From assembly GCF_947179165.1 (NCBI RefSeq), contig NC_077242.1:31122597-31186596 (forward strand): a DNA stretch of 64,000 nucleotides, read 5' to 3'. Of this stretch, positions 12,280-24,487 are shown one piece after another. Made by a program: the position numbers and the translations under genes. Under the pieces are notes generated by a model, which ran no database searches, was not told the DNA's origin, and saw only the letters and a program-made list of their open reading frames with translations. Within the stretch, counting starts at the first letter, position 1, and every line of letters begins with the position of its first letter. The DNA is from Solanum dulcamara. Lineage: Eukaryota > Streptophyta > Magnoliopsida > Solanales > Solanaceae.

Positions 12280-14606
12280 TGTAACATCCCCTAAAAACGT
12301 TGTATACGATGTTTCAATTCTCGCCTAAATATGATACAGCCTCTGTATTTTGGGCATAACTTTTCATAGGAATATCCAAATTGGGTGATTCAAATTTCAG
12401 AGTAACCACAAGATCTTTACCTACAACTCTTGTGAAGACCATATTTTATGTTTCGGAGGTTAAGTAGGTCAAATAAATTAATTATTGTAAGCCAGAATGT
12501 TGTGATGGAAAAGAGTATTTATAGAAGAAAAATCATATCTTACTGTAGGATTATCCAAATTGGTTGATTCTTGAACGACATAAAACTAGACTTCTATATC
12601 TACAATTCTTATGAAGACACCAAATCCTAATAAGGAATTTATCCTATTCAAACGCAGCTCCGAAAAGGAGTATTCTGTCAAAGATAACTCATTTCACCTA
12701 CCATGGAAAGATCTAGATACATTTGACATCACTCATGACATAAATTGTCCTCCATTTAACATCATCCATGACATCAATATATTCCATTAAATTTTCAGAT
12801 TTTTCTTTATATTTATTTTATTTATTATTAGATCTCTCTTTCCCACCTATAAATACCCACCTTATTTCCTCATTTTATTCATCAAGCTTTCTCAAGTAAA
12901 TCTTCTTTCTATACACTTCTTTACACATTCTCAAATATAGTTTTAGTTCTTAGTAGTGAAGAAATACTATTTCGGTGATTCATATACTCCGGATAGTACA
13001 CAAAACGTTTTGGCGGGGAGAAAAGTTAGGACTCAAGAGTGTTCATTAAGTCTTTCGATTCCGACTAAAGCTTCGGATTCCAGGTATATAAGGCTTCAAT
13101 GAGAGTATTCTTCCACTCTCATGCCTAAATTATTTTGATTATATGATAAATTATGTTTATTTTCTTTAAGCTCTACTCTAAGTTATGTGGGTGTTTATCC
13201 ATAGGTTCTTCCATCAATGTAGTCCAAAAACTCTTTCAATTAAGTCTGTTGATTTCAAATAATATTTTTGTTATGGTAATTCTTATTTTTACTTAATAGT
13301 ATGAATCATGGTTAAACTAATGATTATTGGTCTATTTTGATACAACATAATTTTATATGTATGAATTGATGGATTGCAAGTAATTTATTTATTTATATCT
13401 TTAAAGGTTTTTGAAATTCATAGTGGTTGTTTAAAGCAAAATTTTAATTAATGGATTTGAAAGTATTTATGTATATTTATTTACATACATATTTGCAAGT
13501 TGAAGTGATTTGAACCCACCTAGTTTTTACTATGTTTTTAATAAAATTTGACTTAAAAGCTTTGACTCCAAATGAATGTTTATGAAAGTAATATCTATGA
13601 TCAAAAGAAAGTCTTATGAAATGAAATAATGATGAAATGATATGAATGATTGATTCTTTATGCAATAAGGACAATTCTTGCATATTTGAATTATCAAATG
13701 ATTTAATGAGCTATTCTACCGGATATTATGTTTGAATTCTCAAGTTATATGCTATGAATATTTTAAAGTATTAAACTATTCTGTGGGATTGACTTAGAAC
13801 CGAATTAGGCATTGAGGTGGGATTCGGTAAGGGAATCCTAGTAGCAACCCCTTGTCTCATTAACTATGTGCCAACATAGGATCCCTCGTCGGCTTAGGCT
13901 AATGGATCCATAAATAGCCCTTAAAGTTAAAGTTAAAGAAATGAATAAAGTTGACGGAGTTCTACCCGGCAAGTAGTCTCCCCGACCAACGTCGGAGGTT
14001 ATGTTGGATTCCATGTAATAGCTCGCATGGTCTTAAATGTCGGTTATGGTTAATTTTCCACAAAATGAATATTTTAAATGATATATATATGATTTATTAT
14101 GCATACATTAAATTATGTTCCATATTACCTAAATGTTTTAATGTTTTCCTCATTGTTCATGCATCCTTACATACTTAGTACATTCAAAGTACTAACGCAT
14201 ACTCTTTTACCTACATGATATCACCATGTAGGGATCAGTACTCCTCCTCGTTCTCCTCTACGTGGCTAGTTGATATTCCATTGAAGACTACTTTTGGTGA
14301 GTTCCCATGTTCCGAGAACAATACTCCTTTATCTTTCTAGCTTATGATATGTTAAGATATTTTATTATGGCATTTCTTCTATTATAATTAAGGGTGAGAT
14401 AGGGACTTGTCTTAGCCCCATTAAATCTAATAGTTAGAGGTATTGTTGGACTTATGTAAGTTGAAGATTTACTATTATGATTTCCGCTTATTTATTTATC
14501 ATCATTACCTATGAAAGGCTAAAAGAATGCTAAGAGGCTTGATTGAGGTACTTTCGGGTACCTCATTCGCCATGTCACGTCTAGGCCCTAGGCTTGGGTC
14601 GTGACA
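12280..14606 (+). mobile_element. LTR 2 of composite element (shared between A and A')
   Basis: A 2327-base LTR, TGTAACATCC to CGTGACA. It is the 3' LTR of A, because a polypurine tract precedes it. It is also the 5' LTR of A', because a primer-binding site follows. TATA region at 12847-12856. Confidence 0.93.
12847..12856 (+). promoter_or_regulatory. LTR TATA box
   Basis: CTATAAATAC in the conserved context of the family LTR; putative promoter of A'. Confidence 0.55.
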
Positions 14607-14610
14607 AACT

Positions 14611-14622
14611 TGGTATCAGAGC
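14611..14622 (+). other. Primer-binding site of A'
   Basis: TGGTATCAGAGC, 4 bases after LTR 2. It shows that a second internal region starts here rather than flanking DNA. Confidence 0.9.
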
Positions 14623-14821
14623 CCGAGTTTTTGAATGATCCTTGGAAGTCCAACATACCGCATCGAATAGGTTCTTGTTCATGGTTGTGAAGCGCGCCAC
14701 AATTATGAATAAGAGACTATGAGGCATTTAGGAAAATTTTCATTTCTTTCAAATTCATGTTATGCCTTAGAGTGTCCTAAGCTTTCCTTTAACTAATAAC
14801 CCATTTTGTGTTCTCTAGATA

Positions 14822-15655
14822 ATGACTCGTGGAAGACCACCTCGAAGATCAAGGGTTGACGATGAGGACCAAACTCCTCCGATTCCTAATGCCCAACATC
14901 ATGAGGATGGGGTAACCCATGCCGAGTTTCTCAATGTTATTAATTTGTTAGCCCAAGTCATAGCTAACCAAGGGAATCTAGGTGTTCCTCCTCCCCAAAT
15001 GCAAAATCTAGCCTCTAGGATTCGGGATTTCCAAAGGATGAATCCACCCGAGTTAGATGGTTCTAAACTAGATGAGGACCATATGGAGTTCATTAATGAA
15101 GTGTATCGGATTGTGGCTATCATGGGTGTGCCACCAAATGAGAAGGCCGAGCTAGTAGCCTATCAACTTAAAGGTGTGGCTCGAGTGGAGTATGAATAAT
15201 GGGATGTTGAGAGGGATGAAGAAATAGGGTCGATAGGATGGGAAGAGTTCAAAGGTGCCTTCCTAGACCGCTTCTTCCCATTAGAGCTAAGGGAGGCCAA
15301 AATTCAAGAGTTCATCAACCTCCGTCAAGGGAGTATGAGCGTGAGGGAGTATGCTCTCAAATTCACTAAGTTGTCCAACTATGCTCCCTTCATGGTCTCC
15401 GACCCAAGAGCTAGGATGAGTAAGTTTATTTCCGGTGTGTCAAGCTTGGTGTCTAAGGAGTGCAAAACGGCCATGTTGGTCAAGGAGATGGATATCTCTC
15501 GATTAATGACTTACGCAGAAAAAATTGAAGAAGAGAAGCTTAGAGAGAGATCAAGGGGGTTCAAAAAGGCTAGAATGGATGGTGGAGGGTTTAACCCTCA
15601 AAGGTCCGATCATGGTAACAATGGTGGAGGGTTTAACCCTCAAAGGTCCGATCAT
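14822..15655 (+). pseudogene. A' gag, truncated at element B junction
   Basis: This is the gag start of the second internal copy (ATG at 14822), parallel to 7519 onward. The capsid-like region is present. A Gln to TAA change near 15197 interrupts it, and the second half restarts in the same frame. The gene ends at about 15655, before the zinc knuckles, where it is fused to the middle of an inverted LTR. The part of A' corresponding to A 8320-10220 (end of gag, protease, RT) is missing from the window. The rest of A' pol resumes at 24488. Confidence 0.88.
15581..15655 (+). repeat. 42-bp tandem duplication at deletion breakpoint
   Basis: The stretch 15581-15622 is repeated as 15623-15655 (33 of 42 bases) directly before the fusion to element B. 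Other gag copies have it once. It includes the palindrome GAGGGTTTAACCCTC. It looks like filler DNA copied from just upstream during break repair. Confidence 0.85.
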
Positions 15656-17179
15656 TCGGTGCTAAGTCAATCCCACGGAATAGTTTAATACTTCAAAATA
15701 TTCATAGCATATAACTTGAGAATTCAAATATCATATTTGGTAGAATAGCTCATTAAAACATTTGATAATTCAAATATGCAAGAATTGTCCTTATTGCATA
15801 AAGAATCCATCATTCATATCATTTCATCATTCTTTCATTTCATAAGACTTCCTTTTTTATCATAGATATTACTTTCATAAACATTTATTTGGAGTCAAAG
15901 CTTTCAAGTCAAACTTTATTAAAAACATAGTAAAACTAGGTGGGATCAAATCACTTCAACTTGCAAATATGTATGTAAATAAATATACATAAATACTTTA
16001 AAATTCATTAATTAAAAATCATGTTTTAAACAACCCACCATGAATTTCAAGAACCTTTAAATAGATAAATAGAGGAATTACTTGCAAACTATCAATTCAT
16101 ATATATGAAATTATGTTGCATCAAAATAGATCAATAATCATTAATTTAACCATAATTCATACTATTAAGTAAAAATAAGAATTACTATAAGAAAATATTA
16201 CTTGAAATCAAGAGACTTAATTGAAAGAGTTTTTGGACTACATGGGTGGAAGAATTCATGGATAAACACCATATAACTTAGAGTAAAGCTTAAAGAAAAT
16301 AAATATAATTTATCATATAATCAAAATAATTTAGACATGAGAGTGGAAGGAATACTCTCATTGAAGCCTTACATACCTGGAGACCGAAGCTTTAGTTGGT
16401 ACCGAAAGACTTAATGAACACTCTTGAGTCCTAGCTTCTCTCCTCGCCGGAACGTTTTGTGTACTACCCGGAGTATATAAATCACCGGAATAGTATTTCT
16501 TTACTACTAAGAACTAAAACTATATTTGAGAATGTGTAAAGAAGTGTATAGAGAGAAGATTTGCTTGAGAAAGCTTGATGAATAAAATGAGGAAATAAGG
16601 TGGGTATTTATAGGTGGGAAAGATGACCTAACAATAAATAAAATAATTATAAAGAAAAATCTGAAAATTTAGTGGAATATATTGATGTCATGGATGATGT
16701 TAAATGGAGGACAATTTATGTCATGAGTGATGTCAAATGTATCTAGATCTTTCTATGGTAGGTGAAATGAGTTATCTTTGACAGAATACTCTTTTTGGGA
16801 GCTGCGTTTGAATACGATAAATTCCTTATTAGGATTTGGTGTCTTCATAAGAATTGTAGATATGGAAGTCTAGTTTCATATCGTTCAAGAATCAACCAAT
16901 TTGGATAAAACTACAATGAGATATGATTTTTCTTCTATAAACACTCATTTCTGTCACAACATCCTACCTTACAAATATTAATTTATTTGACCTACTTAAC
17001 CTCCGAATCTTAAAATATGGTCTTCATAAACGTTGTAGGTTATGATCTTGTGGTTACTCAGAAATTTGAATCCCTCAATTTGGAGATTCCTATGAAAAGT
17101 TATGCCCAAAATACAGAGGCTGTATCATGTTTAGGCGAAAATTGAAACATCGTATACAACGTTTTTAGGGGATGTTACA
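15652..17179 (-). mobile_element. Element B 3' LTR, truncated
   Basis: This matches 22960-24487 closely. The right edge TGTTACA (17173-17179) is the true LTR start on the - strand. The left edge is a breakpoint sharing TCAT with the gag sequence it joins. TATA region on the - strand at 16604-16613. Confidence 0.9.
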
Positions 17180-17192
17180 TTATCTCCCCTTT
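17180..17192 (-). other. Polypurine tract of B
   Basis: On the - strand this is a purine run ending in GGGGAGATAA against the LTR. It has one G fewer than in A and C. The noncoding stretch 17187-17383 between it and the gag-pol stop matches the 3' untranslated part of A. Confidence 0.75.
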
Positions 17193-17383
17193 GGGAACAT
17201 TCGTCCTCGAATGATAAAAGACTTAGCTTGAGTAGAGTAAGAGTGTTAACAAACAACCTATCATTAATACAACAATGTAATTTAAAATATCGTTTAAAAT
17301 ATATTTCATAATTTTGCAAGCATATGACAAGAAAAGTTGAGATGTAAAGATTTCAAGTAATTGAGCAAGGGCAACTTAATACC

Positions 17384-20300
17384 TTAGGTTTGGGTAGAGG
17401 GGAAAAGATAAGGGTATCTCTTAATCATATCCGCTTCCGCTTCCCATGTTGCACTTTTTATTTGTTGATTTCCTCCAAAGGACTTTAACAGATGCAACTT
17501 CTTTGTTCCTCAATCTCTTAACTTGCCGGTCCAAAATTTCTACAGGAACTTCTTCATAGGTCAAGTTTTCTTCAATATTCACTACTCCCATAGGTACAAT
17601 GGAACTAGGATCACCCACACGTTTTTTCAACATAGACACGTGAAACACCGGATGAACCATGGCCATTTCCAATGGTAATTCCAACTCATATGCAACCTTA
17701 CCAACACGTCTCACGATTCTATAAGGCCCTACATATCTAGGGCTCAATTTCCCTTTCTTGCCAAATCGAACCACACCTTTCATGGGTGAAACCTTCAGAT
17801 ACACCCAATCATCCACATTAAACTCAAGATTCCTTCTCCTAGTGTCAGAATAGGACTTTTGATGACTTTGAGCTGTTTTCAACATTTCTCTAATGATCTT
17901 CACCTTCTCTAAAGCATCAAGTACCAAATCGGGGCCCAACAAGGTCATCTCGCCTACTTCGAACCAACCAACTGGTGATCTACATCGTCTCCCATACAAA
18001 GCCTCAAATGGCGCCATCTCAATACTTGAGTGGTAACTATTATTATAGGCAAACTCGATGAGAGGTAGATGATCATCCCAATTCCCTTTAAACTCCAACA
18101 CACAAGCCCTTAACATATCCTCTAGTGTTTGAATCGTCTTTTCGGCTTACCCATCCGTTTGAGGATGAAATGCAGTGCTCAAATTTACCTTAGTACCGAG
18201 GCCTTTTTGAAATGATCTCCAGAAGTGTGAAGTGAATTGGGTACCACGATCCGAAATAATGGATAATGGCACACCATGCAACCTCACCAACTCCCGAATA
18301 TACAACTTGGCATAGTCTTCAGCACTATAGGAAGTTTTAATGGGTAGGAAGTGAGCGGACTTAGTCATTCTATCAACAATTACCCAAATCAAGTCATGAT
18401 GCTTCCGGGTATGAGGTAAACCCACTACAAAATCCATATTCACATCTTCCCACTTCCAAGTAGGGATTTCAATGTCTTGAGCTAGTCCACCCGGTCTTTG
18501 ATGTTCGGCCTTTACTTGTTGGCAATTTGTACATTCGGACACAAACCTTGCTATGTCCTTCTTCATGCCACCCCACCAATACAACTCTTTTAAGTCTCGG
18601 TACATTTTTGTTGAACCGGGATGAATGGAGTATCTAGAATTATGAGCCTCCATCAAGATCAAACTCCTTAGGCTATCAACATCTGGAACACATATCCGAC
18701 CTTGGTAGTATAGAACCCCATCTCCCCCTTGGAAAAAGGCCTCTATCTTCTTTTCCTTTACCAACTTCTTTAACTCGATAAACTTTGGGTCAAGATCTTG
18801 CTTTGATTTAACATCCACCATCAAAGAGGATTCAGACCTATTTTGAACAACCATACCCCCATCATTAGTACTACCCAAATTCACCCCTAATCTAGCCAAT
18901 CGGTGAACATCTTTCACCAACTCCTTCTTCCTTTCATCTACATGGGCCACACTCCCCATAGACACTCTACTAAGTGTATCAGCAACCACATTGGCTTTAC
19001 CTGGATGATAGTGCACACTCATGTCATAGTCCTTAAGGAGTTCTAGCCACCTCCTTTGCCTTAGATTAAGGTCCTTTTGGGTGAACACATATTGAAGACT
19101 CTTATGATCAGTATACACATCCACATACACCCCATAGAGGTAATGCCTCCAAATTTTCAGAGCAAAAACAATGGCCGCCAATTCAAGGTCATGGGTAGGG
19201 TAGTTGCGCTCATGCACCTTTAGTTGCCTAGAAGCATAGGCTATTACATTGAATTTTTGCATTAAGACACAACCTAAACCAATCTTTGTAGCATCACAAT
19301 AAACTACAAACCCTTCTAATCCTTCCGGAAGAGTCAAAATAGGAGCAGAGGTAAGTCGATCTTTTAAGGTCTGGAAACTCTTCTCACACTCATCTGTCCA
19401 TATGAATTTGTATTTCTTTTGGGTCAATTTTGTCATAGGAGATGAAATGGAAGAAAAGCCTTTGACAAACCTTCTATAGTACCCGGCTAGATCTAAGAAG
19501 CTCCTAATGTCTGAAGGAGATAATGGTCTAGGCCAATTTTTGACTGCCTCTATTTTCTTAGGATCAATCTTGATTCCATCACTGGACACTACATGACCAA
19601 GAAATGCTACCTCCTTTAACCAAAATTCACACTTACTAAATTTTGCAAATAATTATTTATCCCTCAATGTTTGAAGCACAACTCTCAAGTGATTTTTATG
19701 TTCTTCCTCACCCCGAGAGTAAATTAAAATATCATCAATGAAGACTACTACAAAGGTATCAAGGTAAGGTTTGAACACCCTATTCATCAAGTCCATAAAC
19801 ACCGCCGGTGCATTCGTCAACCCAAAACTCATTACCACGAACTCATAGTGACCATACCTTGTTTGGAAGGCTGTTTTGGGAATGTCACACTCCCTTACCC
19901 GTAGTTGGTGATAGCCGGACCGAAGGTCGATCTTGGAGAAGTGACTTGCCCCTTGCAATTGATCAAACAAGTCATCTATTCTAGGGAGTGGGTATTTATT
20001 CTTAATGGTCATCTTATTTAATTGCCGGTAGTCTATGCACATTCGAAGTGACCCATCTTTCTTTCTTACAAATAGAACGGGAGCACCCCATGGCGAAATA
20101 CTTGGTCTTATGAACCCCTTCTCCAACAAGTCCTTTAATTGTTCCTTTAACTCTTTTAATTCTGCTGGGGCCATACGGTAAGGAGGAATAGAGATAGGTT
20201 GGGTATCGGGGAGGAGATCGATACCAAAATCAACTTCCTTTTTGGGAGGGACACCGGGAAGGTCATCGGGAAAGACATCGAGGAATTCATTGACTATAGG

Positions 20301-21947
20301 AACTGACTCAAGAGAAGGACTTTTGGAGTTGACATCCCTAACCCTCACAATGTGGTAAATACATCCCTTAGAAATCATTTTGCGAGCCTTAAGATAAGAA
20401 ATAAACTGACCCTTTACCGCCGAATCACGACCCTGCCATTCGATAACAGGCTCATTTGGAAATTGGAACTTGACTCGACGATTTCTATAATCTATGGAAG
20501 CATAAGATGCATGTAACCAATCCATCCCAAGAATGATATCAAAATCCATCATGTCAAGCTCAATGAGATCACAAGGAATAACTTTATGCAAGATAGACAC
20601 AAGGCAACCCCTATAGACCTTTCTAGCAATAACTGACTCACCAACGGGGGTAGACACCAAATAGGGCTCTAATAACATTTCAGGTAAAACATCAAATCTA
20701 TTAGCAAGGAATGGAGTAACAAAAGATAAATTTGCACCCGGATCTAATAGTGCATACACATCAAAAGAAAAGATGTTTAACATACCGGTAATGACATTTG
20801 GTGCATCCTCAACTTCTTGTCTCCCATGCAAGGCGTAAAAGCGGTTGGTGCATTGGACACCTCCTTGGACTTGTTGACCATGAGCAATTTGTCTTTGAGT
20901 CCTACCACCACCATCTCTACAATCCTTATCATGGTGGCCCAGCTTGCCACACTTAAAGCATGCATTGGAGCCAGCTAAGCATTCCCCTTTGTGAGTCCTT
21001 CCACACTTCTTACAAGCAGGGAAAGTTTGAGTAGCAACATTCTCTCTTGGAATCATTGGTTTACCACTCTTGTCCTTGTTGAACCTTGGAGGAGGAGTAT
21101 TGGTGGAACCTTGCCCCAGAAATCGTTGCCCACCTTGGCCTTTGCCATTGTTACCATAATCGGACCTTTGAGGGTTAAACCCTCCACCATCCACTCTAGC
21201 CTTTTTGAACCCCCTTGATCTCTCTCTAAGCTTCTCTTCTTCAATTTGTTTTGCGTAAGTCATTAATCGAGAGATATCCATCTCCTTGATCAACATGGCC
21301 ATTTTGCACTCCTTGGACACCAAGATTGAGACACCGGAAATAAACTTGCTCATTCTAGCTCTTGGGTCAGAGACCATGAAGGGAGCATAGTTGGACAACT
21401 TAGTGAATTTGAGAGCATACTCCCTCACGCTCATACTCCCTTGACGGAGGTTGATGAACTCTTGGATTTTGGCCTCCCTTAGCTCTAATGGGAAAAAGCG
21501 ATCTAGAAAGGCACCTTTAAACTCTTCCCATCCTATCGGCCCTATTTCTTCATCCTTTTCAACAACCCATTGTTCATACCACACTCGAGCCACACCTTTG
21601 AGTTGATAGGCCACTAGCTCAGCCTTCTCATTTGGTAGCACACCCATGATAGCCACAATTCGGTACACCTCATTAATGAACTCCATAGGGTCCTCATCTA
21701 GTTTAGAACAATCGAACTCGGGCGGATTCATCCTTTGGAAATCCCGAATCCTAGAGGCTGGATTTTATATTTGGGGAGGAGGAACACCTAGATTCCCTTG
21801 GTTGGCTACGACTTGAGCTAACAAAGTAATAACACTGCAAAACTCAGCATGGGTTACCCCATCCTCATGATGTTGGGTATTGGGAACCGGAGGATTTTGG
21901 TCCTCATCGTCAACCCTGGATCTTCGAGGTGGTCTTCCAAGAGTCAT
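17384..21947 (-). pseudogene. Element B gag-pol, nearly intact but with stops
   Basis: ATG at 21947, family stop at 17384-17386. Gag, two zinc knuckles (about 20920-21010), protease Asp-Pro-Gly-Ala (20733-20744), RT Phe-Ile-Asp-Asp (19731-19742), RNase H, HHCC integrase and chromodomain-like tail are all present in one frame. I see three nonsense changes, all Gln CAA to TAA (near 21763, 19650 and 18146), and one extra A near 17472 that shifts the tail out of frame. It is the best preserved coding region of the block apart from element C. Expected role: capsid, maturation, reverse transcription and integration of the element. The breaks make it non-autonomous. Confidence 0.9.
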
Positions 21948-22145
21948 TATCTAAAGAACACAAAATGGGTCGTTAGTTAAAGGAAATCTTAGGATGCTCT
22001 AAGGCACGACATGAATTTGAAAGAAGTGAATTTTTTCCTAAACGCCTCATAGTCTCTTATTCATAATTGTGGCGCGCTTCACAACCATGAACAAGACCCT
22101 ATTCGACGCGGTATGTTAGACTCCAAGGATCATTCAAAACCTCGG

Positions 22146-22157
22146 GATCTGATACCA
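22146..22157 (-). other. Primer-binding site of B, one mismatch
   Basis: On the - strand it reads TGGTATCAGATC, so the eleventh base is T where A, A' and C have G. It lies 4 bases inside the 5' LTR end. Confidence 0.85.
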
Positions 22158-22161
22158 AGTT

Positions 22162-24487
22162 TGTCACGACCCAAGCCTAGGGCCTAGACGTGACATGGCG
22201 AATGAGGAACCCGAAAGTACCTCAAACAAGCCTCTTAGCATTCTTTTAGCCTTTCATAGGTAATGATGATAAATAGACAAGCGAAAATCATAATAATAAA
22301 TCTTCAACTTACATATGTCCAACAATACCTCTAACTATTTGATTTAATGGGGCTAAGACAAGTTCTTAGCTCACCCTCAATCATAATAGAAGAAATGCCA
22401 TAATAAAATATCTTAACATATCATAAGCTAGAAAGATAAAGGAGTATTATTCCTGGAACATGGGAACTCACCAAAAGTAGTCTTCAATGGAATATCAACT
22501 AGCCACGTGGAGGAGAACGAGGAGGAGCACCGATCCCTACATGGTAATATCATGTAGGCAAAAGAGTATGCGTTAGCACTTTGAATGTACTAAGTATGTA
22601 AGGATGCATGAACATTGAGAAAATATTATAACATTTATGTAATATGGAACATAATGTAATACATGCATAATAAATCATATGGATATCCTTTAAAACATTC
22701 ATTTTGTGGGAAAATAACCATAACCGACATTTAAGACCTTGTGAGCTATTACATGCAATCACACATAACCCCCTACGTTGGCCGGGGAGACAACTTGCCA
22801 GGTAGAACTCCGTCAATTTCATTCATTTCTTTAACTTTAACTTTAAGGGCTATTTATGGATCCATTAGCCTAAGCCTACAAGGGCTCCTATGTTGGCACA
22901 TAGTTAATGAGACAAGGGGTTGCTACTAGGATTCCCTTACCCAATCCCACCTCAATGCCTCATTCGGTGCTAAGTTAATCCCACGGAATAGTTTAATACT
23001 TCAAAATATTCATAACATATAACTTGAGAATTCAAACATCATATTTGGTAGAATAGCTCATTAAAACATTTGATAATTCAAATATGCAAGAATTGTCCTT
23101 ATTGCATAAAGAATCCATCATTCATATCATTTCATCATTCTTTCATTTCATAAGACTTCCTTTTTGATCATAGATATTACTTTCATAAACATTTATTTGG
23201 AGTCAAAGCTTTCAAGTCAAACTTTATTAAAAACATAGTAAAACTAGGTGGGATCAAATCACTTCAACTTGCAAATATGTATGTAAATAAATATACATAA
23301 ATACTTTAAAATTCACTAATTAAAAATCATGTTTTAAACAACCCACCATGAATTTCAAGAACCTTTAAATAGATAAATAGAGGAATTACTTGCAAACTAT
23401 CAATTCATATATATGAAATTATGTTGCATCAAAATAGATCAATAATCATTAATTTAACCATAATTCATACTATTAAGTAAAAATAAGAATTACTATAAGA
23501 AAATATTACTTGAAATCAAGAGACTTAATTGAAAGAGTTTTTGGACTACATGGGTGGAAGAATTCATGGATAAACACCATATAACTTAGAGTAAAGCTTA
23601 AAGAAAATAAATATAATTTATCATATAATCAAAATAATTTAGACATGAGAGTGGAAGGAATACTCTCATTGAAGCCTTACATACCTGGAGACCGAAGCTT
23701 TAGTTGGTACCGAAAGACTTAATGAACACTCTTGAGTCCTAGCTTCTCTCCTCGCCGGAACGTTTTGTGTACTACCCGGAGTATATAAATCACCGGAATA
23801 GTATTTCTTCACTACTAAGAACTAAAACTATATTTGAGAATGTGTAAAGAAGTGTATAGAGAGAAGATTTGTTTGAGAAAGCTTGATGAATAAAATGAGG
23901 AAATAAGGTGGGTATTTATAGGTGGGAAAGATGACCTAACAATAAATAAAATAATTATAAAGAAAAATCTGAAAATTTAGTGGAATATATTGATGTCATG
24001 GATGATCTTAAATGGAGGACAATTTATGTCATGAGTGATGTCAAATGTATCTAGATCTTTCTATGGTAGGTGAAATGAGTTATCTTTGACAGAATACTCT
24101 TTTTGGGAGCTGCGTTTGAATAAGATAAATTCCTTATTAAGATTTGGTGTCTTCATAAGAATTGTAGATATGGCAGTCTAGTTTCATATCCTTCAAGAAT
24201 CAACCAATTTGGATAAACCTACAGTGAGATATGATTTTTCTTCTATAAACACTTATTTCCGTCACAACATCCTACCTTACAAAAATTAATTTATTTGACC
24301 TACGTAACCTCCGAATCTTAAAATATGGTCTTCATAAAAGTTGTACGTAATGATCTTGTGGTTACTCAGAAATTTGAATCACTTAATTTGGATATTCCTA
24401 TGAAAAGTTATGTCCAAAATACAGAGGTTGTATCATGTTTAGGCGAAAATTGAAACATCGTATACAATATTTTTAGGGGATGTTACA
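22162..24487 (-). mobile_element. Element B 5' LTR, complete
   Basis: A 2326-base LTR. On the + strand it runs from TGTCACGACC to GGATGTTACA. TATA region on the - strand at 23912-23921. A' sequence begins at 24488. The first five bases there, TATAG, would be one half of the target duplication; the other half was lost in the deletion on the left. Confidence 0.92.

Larger units (their letters stand above)
15652..24487 (-). mobile_element. Element B, Ty3/gypsy, inserted in A' in inverse orientation
   Basis: Read on the - strand it has: 5' LTR (24487-22162), primer site, gag-pol (21947-17384), polypurine tract, and a 3' LTR cut after about 1.5 kb (17179-15652). About 798 bases of the 3' LTR end are missing, together with about 1.9 kb of the host A' pol. 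One deletion spanning the left boundary explains both. The right flank (from 24488) is A' RNase H sequence. The two LTRs are very alike, so B is one of the younger insertions. Confidence 0.88.
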
